Assembly: GCA_029866215.1 (NCBI GenBank) | Contig: JARWZU010000004.1 | Coordinates: 1 to 43,263, forward strand | Origin: Akkermansiaceae bacterium | GTDB lineage: Bacteria > Verrucomicrobiota > Verrucomicrobiia > Verrucomicrobiales > Akkermansiaceae | DNA length: 43,263 bases | Direction of reading: 5' to 3' | Part shown: one piece after another, positions 32,816 to 41,349 of the stretch | Numbering within the stretch: position 1 is the first letter of the stretch | How the letters are laid out: each line of letters opens with the position of its first letter | Program-made: the position numbers and the translations under genes | The notes under the pieces: generated by a model | Seen by the model: the letters and a program-made list of their open reading frames with translations, nothing else | Told to the model about the DNA's origin: nothing | Databases searched by the model: none

Positions 32816-33898
32816 ATGCTAACCTTTGAAAACACCTATGCACTGATCCTCGCTGGCGGATCAGGGACTCGTTTTTGGCCATTGAGCCGGAATTCGCGGC
32901 CCAAGCAACTGCTTGATTTATTCGGAAATGGAACCCTACTCGAACAAACGATTCGGCGCCTCGAGGGTCTAGTTCCATTGGAGAACATCTTGATCCTCAC
33001 GAATGCCCAGCAGGTCGAATCGGTGCGTGCGATTGCCAGCATGTTGCCGGCGGAGAATATTTTCGCTGAACCCGCCAAGCGGGATACCGCTCCCGCCGTG
33101 GCGCTGGGGGTCGGGTTGGTCGCAGCCCGCAACCCTGATGCGGTGATGATGGTGTTGCCGTCGGACCAATTGATCCAAGACACGGCGGCTTATCAGTCGG
33201 TGATGCGTGACGCCTTGGCGACAGCCGAAAAATCCGCAGGGCTCGTGACGATCGGCATTCGGCCGACGTGGGCCTGCCCGTCGTACGGCTACATCGAGCG
33301 TGGCGAATCCGCACGCATTCCGGGGTTGGAATGTGAACACGCAGCGGTCGAGGTGAAGCGCTTCCGCGAAAAGCCAAGTGCAGAGCTCGCTGCGGAGTTT
33401 CTCGCGCAGGGGCAGTTCTCATGGAATGCAGGGATGTTCGTGTGGTCAGTCTCCGCAGTGATCCACCAGCTTTCGATCCATGCGCCGCAACTCGCCGACT
33501 TCATCTCAGAGGTTCGTCAATCGAGGGATATCGACGCCACAGTTACCGCTCAATTTCCCGAGCTTACCCCGATCTCCATCGATTATGCACTCATGGAACA
33601 TGCGGACCGGGTGCTGAACATCGAGGCGACCTTCGATTGGGACGATGTGGGCTCATGGGTCTCGATCGCCAAGTATCTCGAAAAGTACGGTGCGGACAAC
33701 CGTTCCAATGAACCGATCAGTGAAATTGATTCTCAGCACAACATCGTCTACAACGCCCGCCCCGGAACGCGCATCGCATTGCTTGGCGTCGATGATCTCA
33801 TCGTGGTGCAGACGCCGGATGCTCTGTTGGTTGCAAATCGGCATCAGGCGGATGCGATCAAAAAACTCTCCGACATCCTGCCGGTGGAACTCCTCTAA
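32816..33898 (+). CDS. Mannose-1-phosphate guanylyltransferase
   Basis: Makes GDP-mannose from mannose 1-phosphate and GTP, for surface glycans. The 360-residue protein has the nucleotidyltransferase signature LILAGGSGTRFWPLSRNSRPKQ near 10-31, VLPSDQLIQD, PTWACPSYGYIERG, EVKRFREKPS and FSWNAGMFVWS. It resembles the GMP (ManC-type, single-domain) subgroup. ATG 32816 is chosen because the conserved part begins eight residues later; an upstream ATG at 32756 gives 20 unlike residues. A phosphohexomutase or other sugar gene is not seen near it; the next gene is ruvX, 56 bp downstream. Confidence 0.94.
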   Translation: MLTFENTYALILAGGSGTRFWPLSRNSRPKQLLDLFGNGTLLEQTIRRLEGLVPLENILILTNAQQVESVRAIASMLPAENIFAEPAKRDTAPAVALGVGLVAARNPDAVMMVLPSDQLIQDTAAYQSVMRDALATAEKSAGLVTIGIRPTWACPSYGYIERGESARIPGLECEHAAVEVKRFREKPSAELAAEFLAQGQFSWNAGMFVWSVSAVIHQLSIHAPQLADFISEVRQSRDIDATVTAQFPELTPISIDYALMEHADRVLNIEATFDWDDVGSWVSIAKYLEKYGADNRSNEPISEIDSQHNIVYNARPGTRIALLGVDDLIVVQTPDALLVANRHQADAIKKLSDILPVELL

Positions 33899-33954
33899 GA
33901 GTCCTTTGCCTGTTAGGTTTTTTGTTTCCTGTAACTTGAAACTCCGTTTCTCTC

Positions 33955-34389
33955 ATTCAGACGTACACTGACCATTCTCCGCATCCGGCGCTCGGCATCG
34001 ACCATGGTGATGCACGGGTTGGGATTGCTGCGACCGATGATTTTGGCATTCTTGCGCACCCCGTTGAGACGATCGACCAGTCCAAGGTGGATTCGATCGA
34101 GAGAATCGCTGAGATTTCGGCACTCCGTAAGATTCGCACGCTCGTGGTGGGGCTTCCGGTTCGGTTGGACGGGAGTGAGGGGACCTCTGCCATCAAAGTT
34201 CGGGCCTTCGCGGAGAAGATCCGGATGCGGCTGCCGGATATTCCGCTCGTATTCGTGGATGAAAGTCTAACCACGTCGAGTGCCGCGTCTAAGCTCCGTG
34301 ACGCGGGGCGCAATGCTCGTAAGCAGAAGGCGGTGATCGACCAAGTTGCCGCGATGGAGATCCTAAACTTATGGATGGAGAGGTGTTAG
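33955..34389 (+). CDS. ruvX: Holliday junction resolvase-like RuvX (YqgF), non-canonical start
   Basis: The conserved YqgF fold is evident: LGIDHGDARVGIAATDDFGILAHPVETI with the catalytic Asp, then LVVGLPVRLDGSEG, VFVDESLTTSSAA and KAVIDQVAAMEIL. RuvX acts in 16S rRNA 5'-end maturation and perhaps recombination. The problem is the start: from the in-frame TGA at 33937 to the conserved LGID there is no ATG, GTG or TTG. The first GTG (34087) would remove the catalytic Asp. The start is placed at ATT 33955, giving 144 residues, near the usual size. A one-base deletion or sequencing error is the alternative. It is six bases before truA. Confidence 0.85.
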   Translation: MQTYTDHSPHPALGIDHGDARVGIAATDDFGILAHPVETIDQSKVDSIERIAEISALRKIRTLVVGLPVRLDGSEGTSAIKVRAFAEKIRMRLPDIPLVFVDESLTTSSAASKLRDAGRNARKQKAVIDQVAAMEILNLWMERC

Positions 34390-34395
34390 AGTATC

Positions 34396-35154
34396 ATGAG
34401 ACTCAAACTTACAATCGCTTACGATGGTCGACCTTATAACGGTTGGCAGTCTCAGGCGTGCGGTAATACCGTGCAGGACATCGTTCAGTGTGCGATGGAA
34501 GAGGTGGCGAAGCAGCCGCTGCGCTTGCATGGATCGGGGCGTACCGACACCGGCGTGCATGCACTCGCACAGATTGCACACTTTGATGCACCGCCGGAGA
34601 TTTCGATGAATCCCTTCAATTGGGTTCCGGCGCTGAATTGCAAGTTGCCTGCGACGATTCGGATCATGGCATGTGACGAAGTTTCTGCTGAGTTCCACAG
34701 CCGTTTCTCGGCGACCGGGAAAATCTATCATTTCGATCTTTGCACTGAACCAGTGCTGCAGCCTCTCAAGGCGGGTTTGGCTTGGCATCTTCCGCGTCAA
34801 CTGGACGCTGATGTGTTGCGCCAGGCGTTGTCACTCTATCTGGGCCGACACAATTTCCATGCGTTTGCCGCCTATCGGGGTAATGAAACTCCAGAGATCG
34901 ATTGGTTTAGAACCATCCACTCCGCGGAGTTGGAGACCCTAGAGGACGGTTACCGCATTACTTATATGGGCGATGGATTTCTCTACAAAATGGTCCGACT
35001 TCTTACCGGCGGTGCCGTTCACGCTGCTCAGGGGCGCATTCGGTTGGATGACTTTGCGGGCTTGCTCGATCAGGGGCCTAGCTTGCCAAGAGGCAAATCA
35101 CCTCTGTGTGCTCCTGCCGACGGCCTTTACCTGAAGCATGTGATTTATGGGTGA
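34396..35154 (+). CDS. truA: tRNA pseudouridine(38-40) synthase TruA
   Basis: Isomerises uridine at positions 38-40 of the tRNA anticodon stem. The 252-residue protein has the catalytic Asp51 in GSGRTDTGVHA, the opening LTIAYDGRPYNGWQ, FHSRFSATGKIYHFDL, HNFHAFAAYRG and FLYKMVRLLTGG. These are the usual TruA motifs. It starts six bases after ruvX, so the two are probably cotranscribed. The palindrome at 35164-35181 lies just after its stop. Confidence 0.97.
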   Translation: MRLKLTIAYDGRPYNGWQSQACGNTVQDIVQCAMEEVAKQPLRLHGSGRTDTGVHALAQIAHFDAPPEISMNPFNWVPALNCKLPATIRIMACDEVSAEFHSRFSATGKIYHFDLCTEPVLQPLKAGLAWHLPRQLDADVLRQALSLYLGRHNFHAFAAYRGNETPEIDWFRTIHSAELETLEDGYRITYMGDGFLYKMVRLLTGGAVHAAQGRIRLDDFAGLLDQGPSLPRGKSPLCAPADGLYLKHVIYG

Positions 35155-35163
35155 ATGAGGTGG

Positions 35164-35181
35164 GGTGACAATATTGTCACC
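35164..35181. promoter_or_regulatory. Perfect 18-bp palindrome, candidate operator
   Basis: GGTGACAATATTGTCACC is a perfect 18-base palindrome located ten bases after the truA stop and 71 bases before the start of the glycosyltransferase-phosphoesterase gene. It has no following T-run, so a terminator is unlikely, and the continuous dyad with AT-rich centre resembles a binding site for a dimeric repressor. The regulator is unknown. Confidence 0.5.
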
Positions 35182-35252
35182 GAATCCAAACAGGCGGAGG
35201 GTGTCAGGTGTGATGCCCTTCTGGTGCGGGGCTGGTGCCCTTCGTTGCACTC

Positions 35253-37190
35253 ATGAAAATCGACATCGTTACGGATACCTTCGCACCGGATGTGAATGGG
35301 GTGGCCATGACCTTGGGGCGCTTGACCGAAGGATTGAAGGCGCTTGGTCATCGGTTGCATGTGACTCACACCGGTCAGTTTGCGAATGCTGGAGAAACCT
35401 GCGTGCAAGCGGTGCCTTTGCCAGGGTATTCGGAAGTTCGCGTGGGGTTGCCCGAGCCATTCAAGTTGCGCAAGCGCTGGCGCAAGCGGCGGCCGGATGT
35501 CGTCTATGTTGCGACTGAGAGTCTGTTAGGAAAATCGGCAATCAAGGTGGCAAATTCGCTAGGAATTCCCGTTGCAAGTGGATTTCACACCAATTTCCAT
35601 CAGTACATGGAGCAATACCGCATGGGGACTTTGCAACCGGTGGCCATGGCCTATCTCAAGCGGTTTCATCAGCGCACTGCATGCACATTGGCACCATCGC
35701 AAGAAGTGGTGGATCTATTGCTGGCGGAAGGTTTTGAAAATGTCTATCTACTGGGTAGAGGGGTCGATGCGAACCTCTTCATGCCGGCGAGGCGCTGTGC
35801 GGAGCTTCGTGCGGCGTGGGGGGCGAATGAAGAGGTGCCAGTGGCCATGGTGGTCGGCAGAGTTGCGGCAGAGAAAAATCTCGAGCTCGCGATGCAGACA
35901 TTTGACCATTTGCGTCGGTTGGTCCCCGAGCTGCGGTGCGTCGTAGTGGGTGATGGTCCGCTGCGTGAGAGGTTGGCTGAAAAACATCCTTGGGTTCATT
36001 TCACGGGTGTCCAGCTTGGTGATGACTTGGCACGGCATTATGCCTCAGCGGATGTTTTATTGTTTCCCAGCGAGACCGAGACATTTGGAAATGTCGTCTT
36101 GGAAGGCATGGCGAGTGGGTTGGTCACCGTGGCCTATGATTATGCAGCCGCTTCGCTGCATCTGAAGTCTGGTAACAATGGAATCAGCGTCTCCAAGGGC
36201 GATGTGCCAGGCTTCCTCGCAGCAGCCGCACAGGCCATCACCATGCGCCCCGATCATCCCGTTCGTCTTGCCGCCCGTGAATCTGCTGCCAAGGTGGGTT
36301 GGGATCAAGTGGTCCGTGATTTTGAATTTCGATTAAAATCGATCACTCTCAAAAATGCTCATCAAATCATGCGGTCCGAAAAAATTGCAAAACGCCCGAA
36401 GCTCCGCTGCAGGACACTGATTCTGTCAGACATCCATCTGGGCACCTATGATAGCAAAGCAAACGAGGTGGTGCACTTTCTCAAGCACATCCAATGTGAG
36501 AAGTTGATTCTCAACGGTGACATTATCGACGGTTGGGCGCTCAAGCGCGGTGGCAAGTGGAGCGGGCGGCATAGCAGATTCATCCGCAAGGTGTTAAAAA
36601 TGATGGAGCGTGACGACATGGAGGTGGTCTATCTACGTGGAAATCATGATGATATTCTCGAACGGTTTTTGCCACTGGCTTTTGGGCGACTGCAATTCAC
36701 CAAAGAGCACATTCATGTGACTCAGGCAGGCAAGCGTTACCTCGTCGTTCATGGTGATGGATTTGACAGTGTCTCGACGAATCATAAGTGGGTCGCATCC
36801 ATTGGGTCGGTCGGCTATGATTTCTTGCTGATGGTAAACCGGATTTATAATGTTTGGCGGGCTTCGCGAGGTAAGGACTATTATTCGATCAGTAAGCAGG
36901 TGAAGGCCAAGGTGAAATCTGCGGTGAGCTTTGTGGGTCGTTACGAAGAGCTACTTCAGAATCTGGCCCATCATAAAAAATGCGATGGCATCATTTGTGG
37001 CCATATTCATACGCCCGACGACAAGCAGGTGGGTGAGATTCACTACCTAAACTCAGGCGACTGGGTGGAGAGTTTAACTGCTATCATTGAACACACCGAC
37101 GGTCGAATGGAATTGGTTCAGTATGATTCTTTCATCAAGGCATTGGTAGAATCGGGGCCCCCACCGGCTGATGCTGGATTGGTGATTTGA
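35253..37190 (+). CDS. GT4 glycosyltransferase fused to LpxH-like phosphoesterase
   Basis: A single 645-residue frame with two enzymes. Residues 1-370 are a GT-B glycosyltransferase of the GT4 type (opening MKIDIVTDTFAPDVNGVA, AMVVGRVAAEKNLE, LFPSETETFGNVVLEGMASG). Residues about 388-640 are a calcineurin-like metallophosphoesterase resembling UDP-2,3-diacylglucosamine diphosphatase: SDIHLG (392-397), GDIIDGW with Asp423, GNHDD (463-467), VHGDGFD (499-505) and GHIHTP (583-588). Separate genes of these two types are often neighbours in other bacteria. An in-frame ATG at 36369 (residue 373) lies exactly in the junction and could give a free phosphoesterase. ATG 35253 is used as the start. A role in glycolipid or lipid A-like synthesis is inferred. 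Confidence 0.93.
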   Translation: MKIDIVTDTFAPDVNGVAMTLGRLTEGLKALGHRLHVTHTGQFANAGETCVQAVPLPGYSEVRVGLPEPFKLRKRWRKRRPDVVYVATESLLGKSAIKVANSLGIPVASGFHTNFHQYMEQYRMGTLQPVAMAYLKRFHQRTACTLAPSQEVVDLLLAEGFENVYLLGRGVDANLFMPARRCAELRAAWGANEEVPVAMVVGRVAAEKNLELAMQTFDHLRRLVPELRCVVVGDGPLRERLAEKHPWVHFTGVQLGDDLARHYASADVLLFPSETETFGNVVLEGMASGLVTVAYDYAAASLHLKSGNNGISVSKGDVPGFLAAAAQAITMRPDHPVRLAARESAAKVGWDQVVRDFEFRLKSITLKNAHQIMRSEKIAKRPKLRCRTLILSDIHLGTYDSKANEVVHFLKHIQCEKLILNGDIIDGWALKRGGKWSGRHSRFIRKVLKMMERDDMEVVYLRGNHDDILERFLPLAFGRLQFTKEHIHVTQAGKRYLVVHGDGFDSVSTNHKWVASIGSVGYDFLLMVNRIYNVWRASRGKDYYSISKQVKAKVKSAVSFVGRYEELLQNLAHHKKCDGIICGHIHTPDDKQVGEIHYLNSGDWVESLTAIIEHTDGRMELVQYDSFIKALVESGPPPADAGLVI

Positions 37191-37250
37191 TTTCTTGATT
37201 GTTCAAATTGTCGGGTTGCTCGTGGCAAGCATTGGAGTTAGGGGTAGGGC

Positions 37251-38126
37251 ATGCGATTGAGTTTGCCAGAACGGACGATTGAGTTTCCTAGGCGTCCGAT
37301 GGTCATGGGTATTGTCAATGTGAACGATGATTCGTTCTCGGGCGATGGGACTTTGGATTTTGGTCAAGCGATCGCCCAAGCCCGTGGGCAGGTCGAAGCG
37401 GGAGCGGATGTGATTGATGTGGGAGCCGAAAGCGCACGGACCAATCGGTCGGCGGTGCCGGTGGCGGAGGAGGTCCGTCGGTTTGCCGGGTTTATCGATC
37501 GCTGGGACGAGGTCTGGCAAGGGGTGGCTCCGCGCGATCAAAGCCAAATTTGGCCTCCCATTCTGTCCGCGAATACATGGCGTTCTGAGGTGGTGGAGCG
37601 GATTTTGCCGTCAGGAAAAATTGAGGTACTGAACGATATGGGCGGCTTGCCCGATGATCGAAATGCGCGGCTTTGCGCTTCTTATGGTGCAAGTTTGTTG
37701 GTGATGCATAGCGTCGGCGAACCGAAGGTCCCGCATTTTGAGCAAAAGTGGAGCGATATCATGGGCGAGATGGAGCGGTTTTTCGATGAGAAAATTCGTC
37801 TCGCAGAGGACGCGGGTCTTGGTGGGGATGCATTGATTTTGGATCCTGGCATCGATTTCGCAAAGCAGCGGGCTGACAATTTGACGGTTATCCGCGAGTT
37901 GGAGCGTCTTCAGCATTTTGGGCGGCCAGTGCTCGTTCCTGTCTCGCGCAAGACTGTCATCGGTGAAGTGTTAGGAATCTCAGATCCTTCGGCGCGGGAT
38001 GCCGGGACGGTTGCATGCATCAGCGCGTGCATGGTCCGAGGCGCACAAATTTTTAGAGTCCATGACGTCAACGCCGCGTGGCAAGCGGTCAAGACGCTAG
38101 CGGCGGTCTTGAAGGATCGCCTCTAA
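37251..38126 (+). CDS. folP: Dihydropteroate synthase-like protein
   Basis: Folate-pathway enzyme joining pterin pyrophosphate and p-aminobenzoate. The 291-residue TIM-barrel protein shows family motifs in order, but several are altered: MGIVNVNDDSFSGDG (usual NVTPDSFSDGG), DVGAESART (usual DIGGESTRP), NDMGG, LDPGIDFAKQRADN and PVSRKTVIGEVLG, with RVHDV at the end. The core residues for pterin binding are still present. It begins 60 bp after the glycosyltransferase fusion and converges on hisD, 37 bp away. folK and folB are not here. Sure of the family; activity as a DHPS is likely but less sure. Confidence 0.85.
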   Translation: MRLSLPERTIEFPRRPMVMGIVNVNDDSFSGDGTLDFGQAIAQARGQVEAGADVIDVGAESARTNRSAVPVAEEVRRFAGFIDRWDEVWQGVAPRDQSQIWPPILSANTWRSEVVERILPSGKIEVLNDMGGLPDDRNARLCASYGASLLVMHSVGEPKVPHFEQKWSDIMGEMERFFDEKIRLAEDAGLGGDALILDPGIDFAKQRADNLTVIRELERLQHFGRPVLVPVSRKTVIGEVLGISDPSARDAGTVACISACMVRGAQIFRVHDVNAAWQAVKTLAAVLKDRL

Positions 38127-38163
38127 CTATGGCAAGCTCGCGACTTTCAAGCCGTTCGTTAGA

Positions 38164-39453
38164 CTATTCTTCCAGTCGGATGGCGGTTGATCTGCCGTGA
38201 GCGTCGAGTCCCTCGATGCGAGCAAATTCCTCCACCACCGAGAGCGATTTTCGGACAGATGCCTTGTCGAGTCGGACGATGCTCGTGCGGCGCTGGAATT
38301 GGTCGGCGCGCAGGCCAGAGAACGATCGTGCAGCTCCGCCGGTTGGTAAGGTGTGGCTGGGGCCAGCGAGGAAGTCGCCGACTGCGACCGGTGAGTCGTT
38401 TCCAAGGTAGATCGCACCGGAGGTTCGGATCAATGGCAGCCAGCGATCCTCCTCGGTGGTGATAAGCGAGAGGTGCTCGGGGGCGAATGTGTTGGCGATG
38501 GCCACGCCCTCGGCAAATGATTTGACGTGGAGAAGGAAGGTTCCACGTTTCAGAACGTCGCGAATGATCTTTGCGCGCGAGAGACTTGGGAGTTGGCGGT
38601 CGATGGCTTTGATTACCTTTCCTAGTAGCGCTTTCGAGTCGGTGGCAAATCCCACCACGCTGTCACCGCCGTGTTCGGCTTGCGCGAGAATGTCAGCAGC
38701 GATGAACTCCGGGTTGCCGGTTTTATCGGAGAGGATGAGAATTTCGCTCGGTCCTGGGAGGAGGTCGATCGAAACGGCACCCACGAGTTGGCGCTTCGCC
38801 TCAACGACAAAGCTATTTCCTGGGCCGAAGATGCGCTCGACGGGGCGGATGGTTCGGGTGCCAAGGGCGAGTGCGGCGACCGCTTGAGCGCCACCGACGC
38901 GGATGGCTTCGGTCACACCTGCAGCCTTCAGAGCATAGAGCAGTGATGGATTCACCACGCCAGTTGGCCCGCAGGGGGTTGCTGCAAGGATTTCTGGGAC
39001 ACCGGCTGCTTGGGCAAATCCTGCAGTCATCAGGGCGGTGGAGACCAAGGGTGCCTTGCCCCCGGGGATGTAAACTCCGACGCGATCGAATGGCGTGAAG
39101 CGTTCACCAACGGTGGCACCTTCGCCATTTTTTGCGGACCAGTCCTTGCGTAGGCTCCGCTTTGCGAAGTTCCGAATGTTTTGCAGGCTGCGCGCCACGG
39201 CGATCTTGGTCGCTGGGGTTACGGCGGATTCTGCGGCTGCGAATTCTGCCTCGCTGATGAAAAGTTTCTTGGGGGTCAGCTTAGCACCATCAAAGCGCTG
39301 GGTGAATGTGACCAATGCCTCATCGCCACGGGCTGCTACTTCGGCAATGATTTCGGTGACTAAATCGCGGACTCCGGTCGTGGGCAGGGCACGGCGGTTC
39401 AGACGGCGAACAAAGGATGCGTAGCTAGGGTCTTGGTGACTAAGGACTTTCAT
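38164..39453 (-). CDS. hisD: Histidinol dehydrogenase
   Basis: Performs the last two steps of histidine synthesis, oxidising histidinol to histidine with NAD and a zinc ion. The 429-residue protein carries the motifs VGVYIPGGKAPLVSTALM, AQAVAALALGT, IFGPGNSFVVEAKRQL, IDLLPGPSEILILSD, AQAEHGGDS, FAPEHLSLI and FLAGPSHTLPTGGAARS. All are diagnostic. ATG 39453 is chosen because MKVLSHQDPSYASFVRRL is a typical start; a frame extension to 39573 overlaps the promoter region. It is not with other his genes. It is divergent from the lipoate-ligase-like gene, 94 bp away. Confidence 0.96.
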   Translation of the reverse strand: MKVLSHQDPSYASFVRRLNRRALPTTGVRDLVTEIIAEVAARGDEALVTFTQRFDGAKLTPKKLFISEAEFAAAESAVTPATKIAVARSLQNIRNFAKRSLRKDWSAKNGEGATVGERFTPFDRVGVYIPGGKAPLVSTALMTAGFAQAAGVPEILAATPCGPTGVVNPSLLYALKAAGVTEAIRVGGAQAVAALALGTRTIRPVERIFGPGNSFVVEAKRQLVGAVSIDLLPGPSEILILSDKTGNPEFIAADILAQAEHGGDSVVGFATDSKALLGKVIKAIDRQLPSLSRAKIIRDVLKRGTFLLHVKSFAEGVAIANTFAPEHLSLITTEEDRWLPLIRTSGAIYLGNDSPVAVGDFLAGPSHTLPTGGAARSFSGLRADQFQRRTSIVRLDKASVRKSLSVVEEFARIEGLDAHGRSTAIRLEE

Positions 39454-39547
39454 GCGTGGCTGGGGCAGGACTATGGCTGTGGGAGCATCATTCGCCAAGC
39501 TCGATCCGCAGGGAATACGCTCGAGGCAATTCAGTGGTTCCGATTGA

Positions 39548-40273
39548 ATGCCGATCAATGCGATTGCGGTCACAGGGCGAGCGGGGTATCACGCGGAGGT
39601 GATTTTCGCGAATTTGTTGGTTTGGTTTGATGCGGTTGCACGTCGTGGTGATGATGCAATGGCCGTGGACGAGTGGTTGTTAGAGGTGGCGGAGCTGCCG
39701 ATTTTGCGGGTTTATGGGTGGTTGGGTGACTGGGTGAGCGTCGGGTACTTCGGGGAAATCGCTTCGGCTGAGGAGAAATTTCCAGGGGTGAATTTGGTGC
39801 GGCGGTGGACAGGGGGTGGGATGGTGGATCATCGGCGGGACTGGACGTACACGCTGGTCGTGCCACAAGGCGAGGGGATAGCTCAGCGGCGTGGGGGCGA
39901 AAGCTACCTCCAGATTCATGATGCGCTTGCAGGTTGTCTCAATGCCGAAGGGATATCGACCCAGTTGAGCGCTGGTGCGGACCAGACAGGCGACGCGTTG
40001 TGTTTTGAAAACACGGTGGGCCATGATTTGATCGGTCCGGATCTGCGCAAGCTCGCTGGAGCAGGTCAACGGCGATCACGAGCTGGGTTATTGCACCAGG
40101 GATCGGTGGGGGTGAGTTGCGGCGATGAGCGGTTTTCGCGGGAGCGTGCCGAGTCATTTGCGCATCGCTTGGCGGCTCATTGGAGCGTTACGGAGTTTCA
40201 TCCAGATCCACAAGACATCGAACGCCGCGTGATCGCGAGATATGCTAATGAGACATGGACGCGGCGGCGGTGA
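39548..40273 (+). CDS. Lipoate/biotin protein ligase-like protein
   Basis: A 241-residue protein of the biotin/lipoate A/B ligase family. Typical elements are ARRGDDAMAVDEWLL, RRWTGGGMVDHRRDWTYTLVV (RRxTGGG) and LRKLAGAGQRRSRAGLLHQGSV, which contains the conserved Lys. It may transfer or scavenge lipoyl or octanoyl groups, but the sequence is divergent and the reaction is not certain. The start ATG 39548 gives about 22 leading residues that do not look conserved, so a downstream start near 39614 is possible. No lipA or lipB is next to it. Confidence 0.8.
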   Translation: MPINAIAVTGRAGYHAEVIFANLLVWFDAVARRGDDAMAVDEWLLEVAELPILRVYGWLGDWVSVGYFGEIASAEEKFPGVNLVRRWTGGGMVDHRRDWTYTLVVPQGEGIAQRRGGESYLQIHDALAGCLNAEGISTQLSAGADQTGDALCFENTVGHDLIGPDLRKLAGAGQRRSRAGLLHQGSVGVSCGDERFSRERAESFAHRLAAHWSVTEFHPDPQDIERRVIARYANETWTRRR

Positions 40274-40311
40274 GCTTCTGATAAATGCATTTCACAGCGG
40301 ACCTGCGTTTC

Positions 40312-41232
40312 TCATGGCATGCACATTTGCAATGCATCGCTTATTTGGGCCCCCATGGCGGGTTTGAGCAGCAAAAGGATTTTCAATTGTGCCGGATGAA
40401 GCGCGCTGATCTGTGAGATGAGCTCGGCGGCTGAGTCGTCTGTTAGGGTTTCGAGTGGATTGCCAGACTCTTTGAATTTCTGAATTGTTAGAAAAGGGAG
40501 AATTATATTGGCCGACATGAGCGAGGTGGGTGAGAGACGGCGGACAGATAAGATGTCGATGCTGTTAGGTTCAGGTAGGAGAAAACTTGAATTTGATTTG
40601 TTCTCCTGCCACTGCTTCCAAGTGACTTCTTCTTGCTCTAGCGTGAGGGTGCATAAATTCCATGGTTGTGCGGGGATCGTCGAATCAAACAACCATTGGT
40701 CGGCTGAAATGAACTCGTGAATGGTCTGGCTTTCGAGGGTGTCAATGCAGGTTTTCCCCGCGGATCTCGGGTGTTGTGCGGAATTGAGTGCCTCGATGAA
40801 GATCGATGCGGCCTGCACGAGGTTTTGGTTCAATCGCTGCATAGCCTGTCTGGATTGCACGCGATCGAGGCTCAATGCTTCAACCAGTGCGTCGTGGTAC
40901 CATTTATGCTGGGATCTTCGGAGATCGAAACAAGCATCACGGGTGGCCGCCTGCCCGGTAGAATCGATTTTGGCGGCCTTGAAATCATCGACAATCCAGC
41001 TGATTTCTGCCCGAGTGATCCCCATGCCACAGCGCATCGTGTAGGCTTCATCCGCCGAGGCTGATGGTCTCAAATGGGTGCTTAGGTGGCGGATTCTCGT
41101 GGGTGAAATGGGTTGATCCCACTCAGGCGGGTGGTTCGCATGTGCCGCGATGTTTGCCTGCCAAATGACGGTGCCGATGGCTACGCTAGCAAAGGCACTC
41201 CAGATGGTTGGAAATTTGAGATGCGCCGTCAT
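40312..41232 (-). CDS. Exported or membrane-anchored hypothetical protein
   Basis: A 306-residue protein with an N-terminal hydrophobic segment (about 8-30, FPTIWSAFASVAIGTVIW), probably a signal anchor or signal peptide. The rest is mostly helical, with dispersed cysteines (in MRCGMG, DACFDL, KTCIDT, LCTL and MCMP). No family is recognised and no repeats are visible. It stands alone between convergent and divergent neighbours: it converges on the lipoate-ligase-like gene and is divergent from the prepilin peptidase gene. Confidence 0.75.
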   Translation of the reverse strand: MTAHLKFPTIWSAFASVAIGTVIWQANIAAHANHPPEWDQPISPTRIRHLSTHLRPSASADEAYTMRCGMGITRAEISWIVDDFKAAKIDSTGQAATRDACFDLRRSQHKWYHDALVEALSLDRVQSRQAMQRLNQNLVQAASIFIEALNSAQHPRSAGKTCIDTLESQTIHEFISADQWLFDSTIPAQPWNLCTLTLEQEEVTWKQWQENKSNSSFLLPEPNSIDILSVRRLSPTSLMSANIILPFLTIQKFKESGNPLETLTDDSAAELISQISALHPAQLKILLLLKPAMGAQISDALQMCMP

Positions 41233-41349
41233 GATGAAGAAGCGACCCTGAGCTTAATCCACGTTTGATCGTCCCGCCAATTGATTCCGATCCTTTCTTC
41301 TTGGCAGGGACGCTTGACGGGCTTGAATGGGCGCATCTTGGACACCACG

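Noticed and set aside
34087-34389. GTG 34087 as start of ruvX
   Set aside because: It would remove the conserved LGIDHGDARVG and its catalytic Asp, which are plainly encoded in the same frame upstream.
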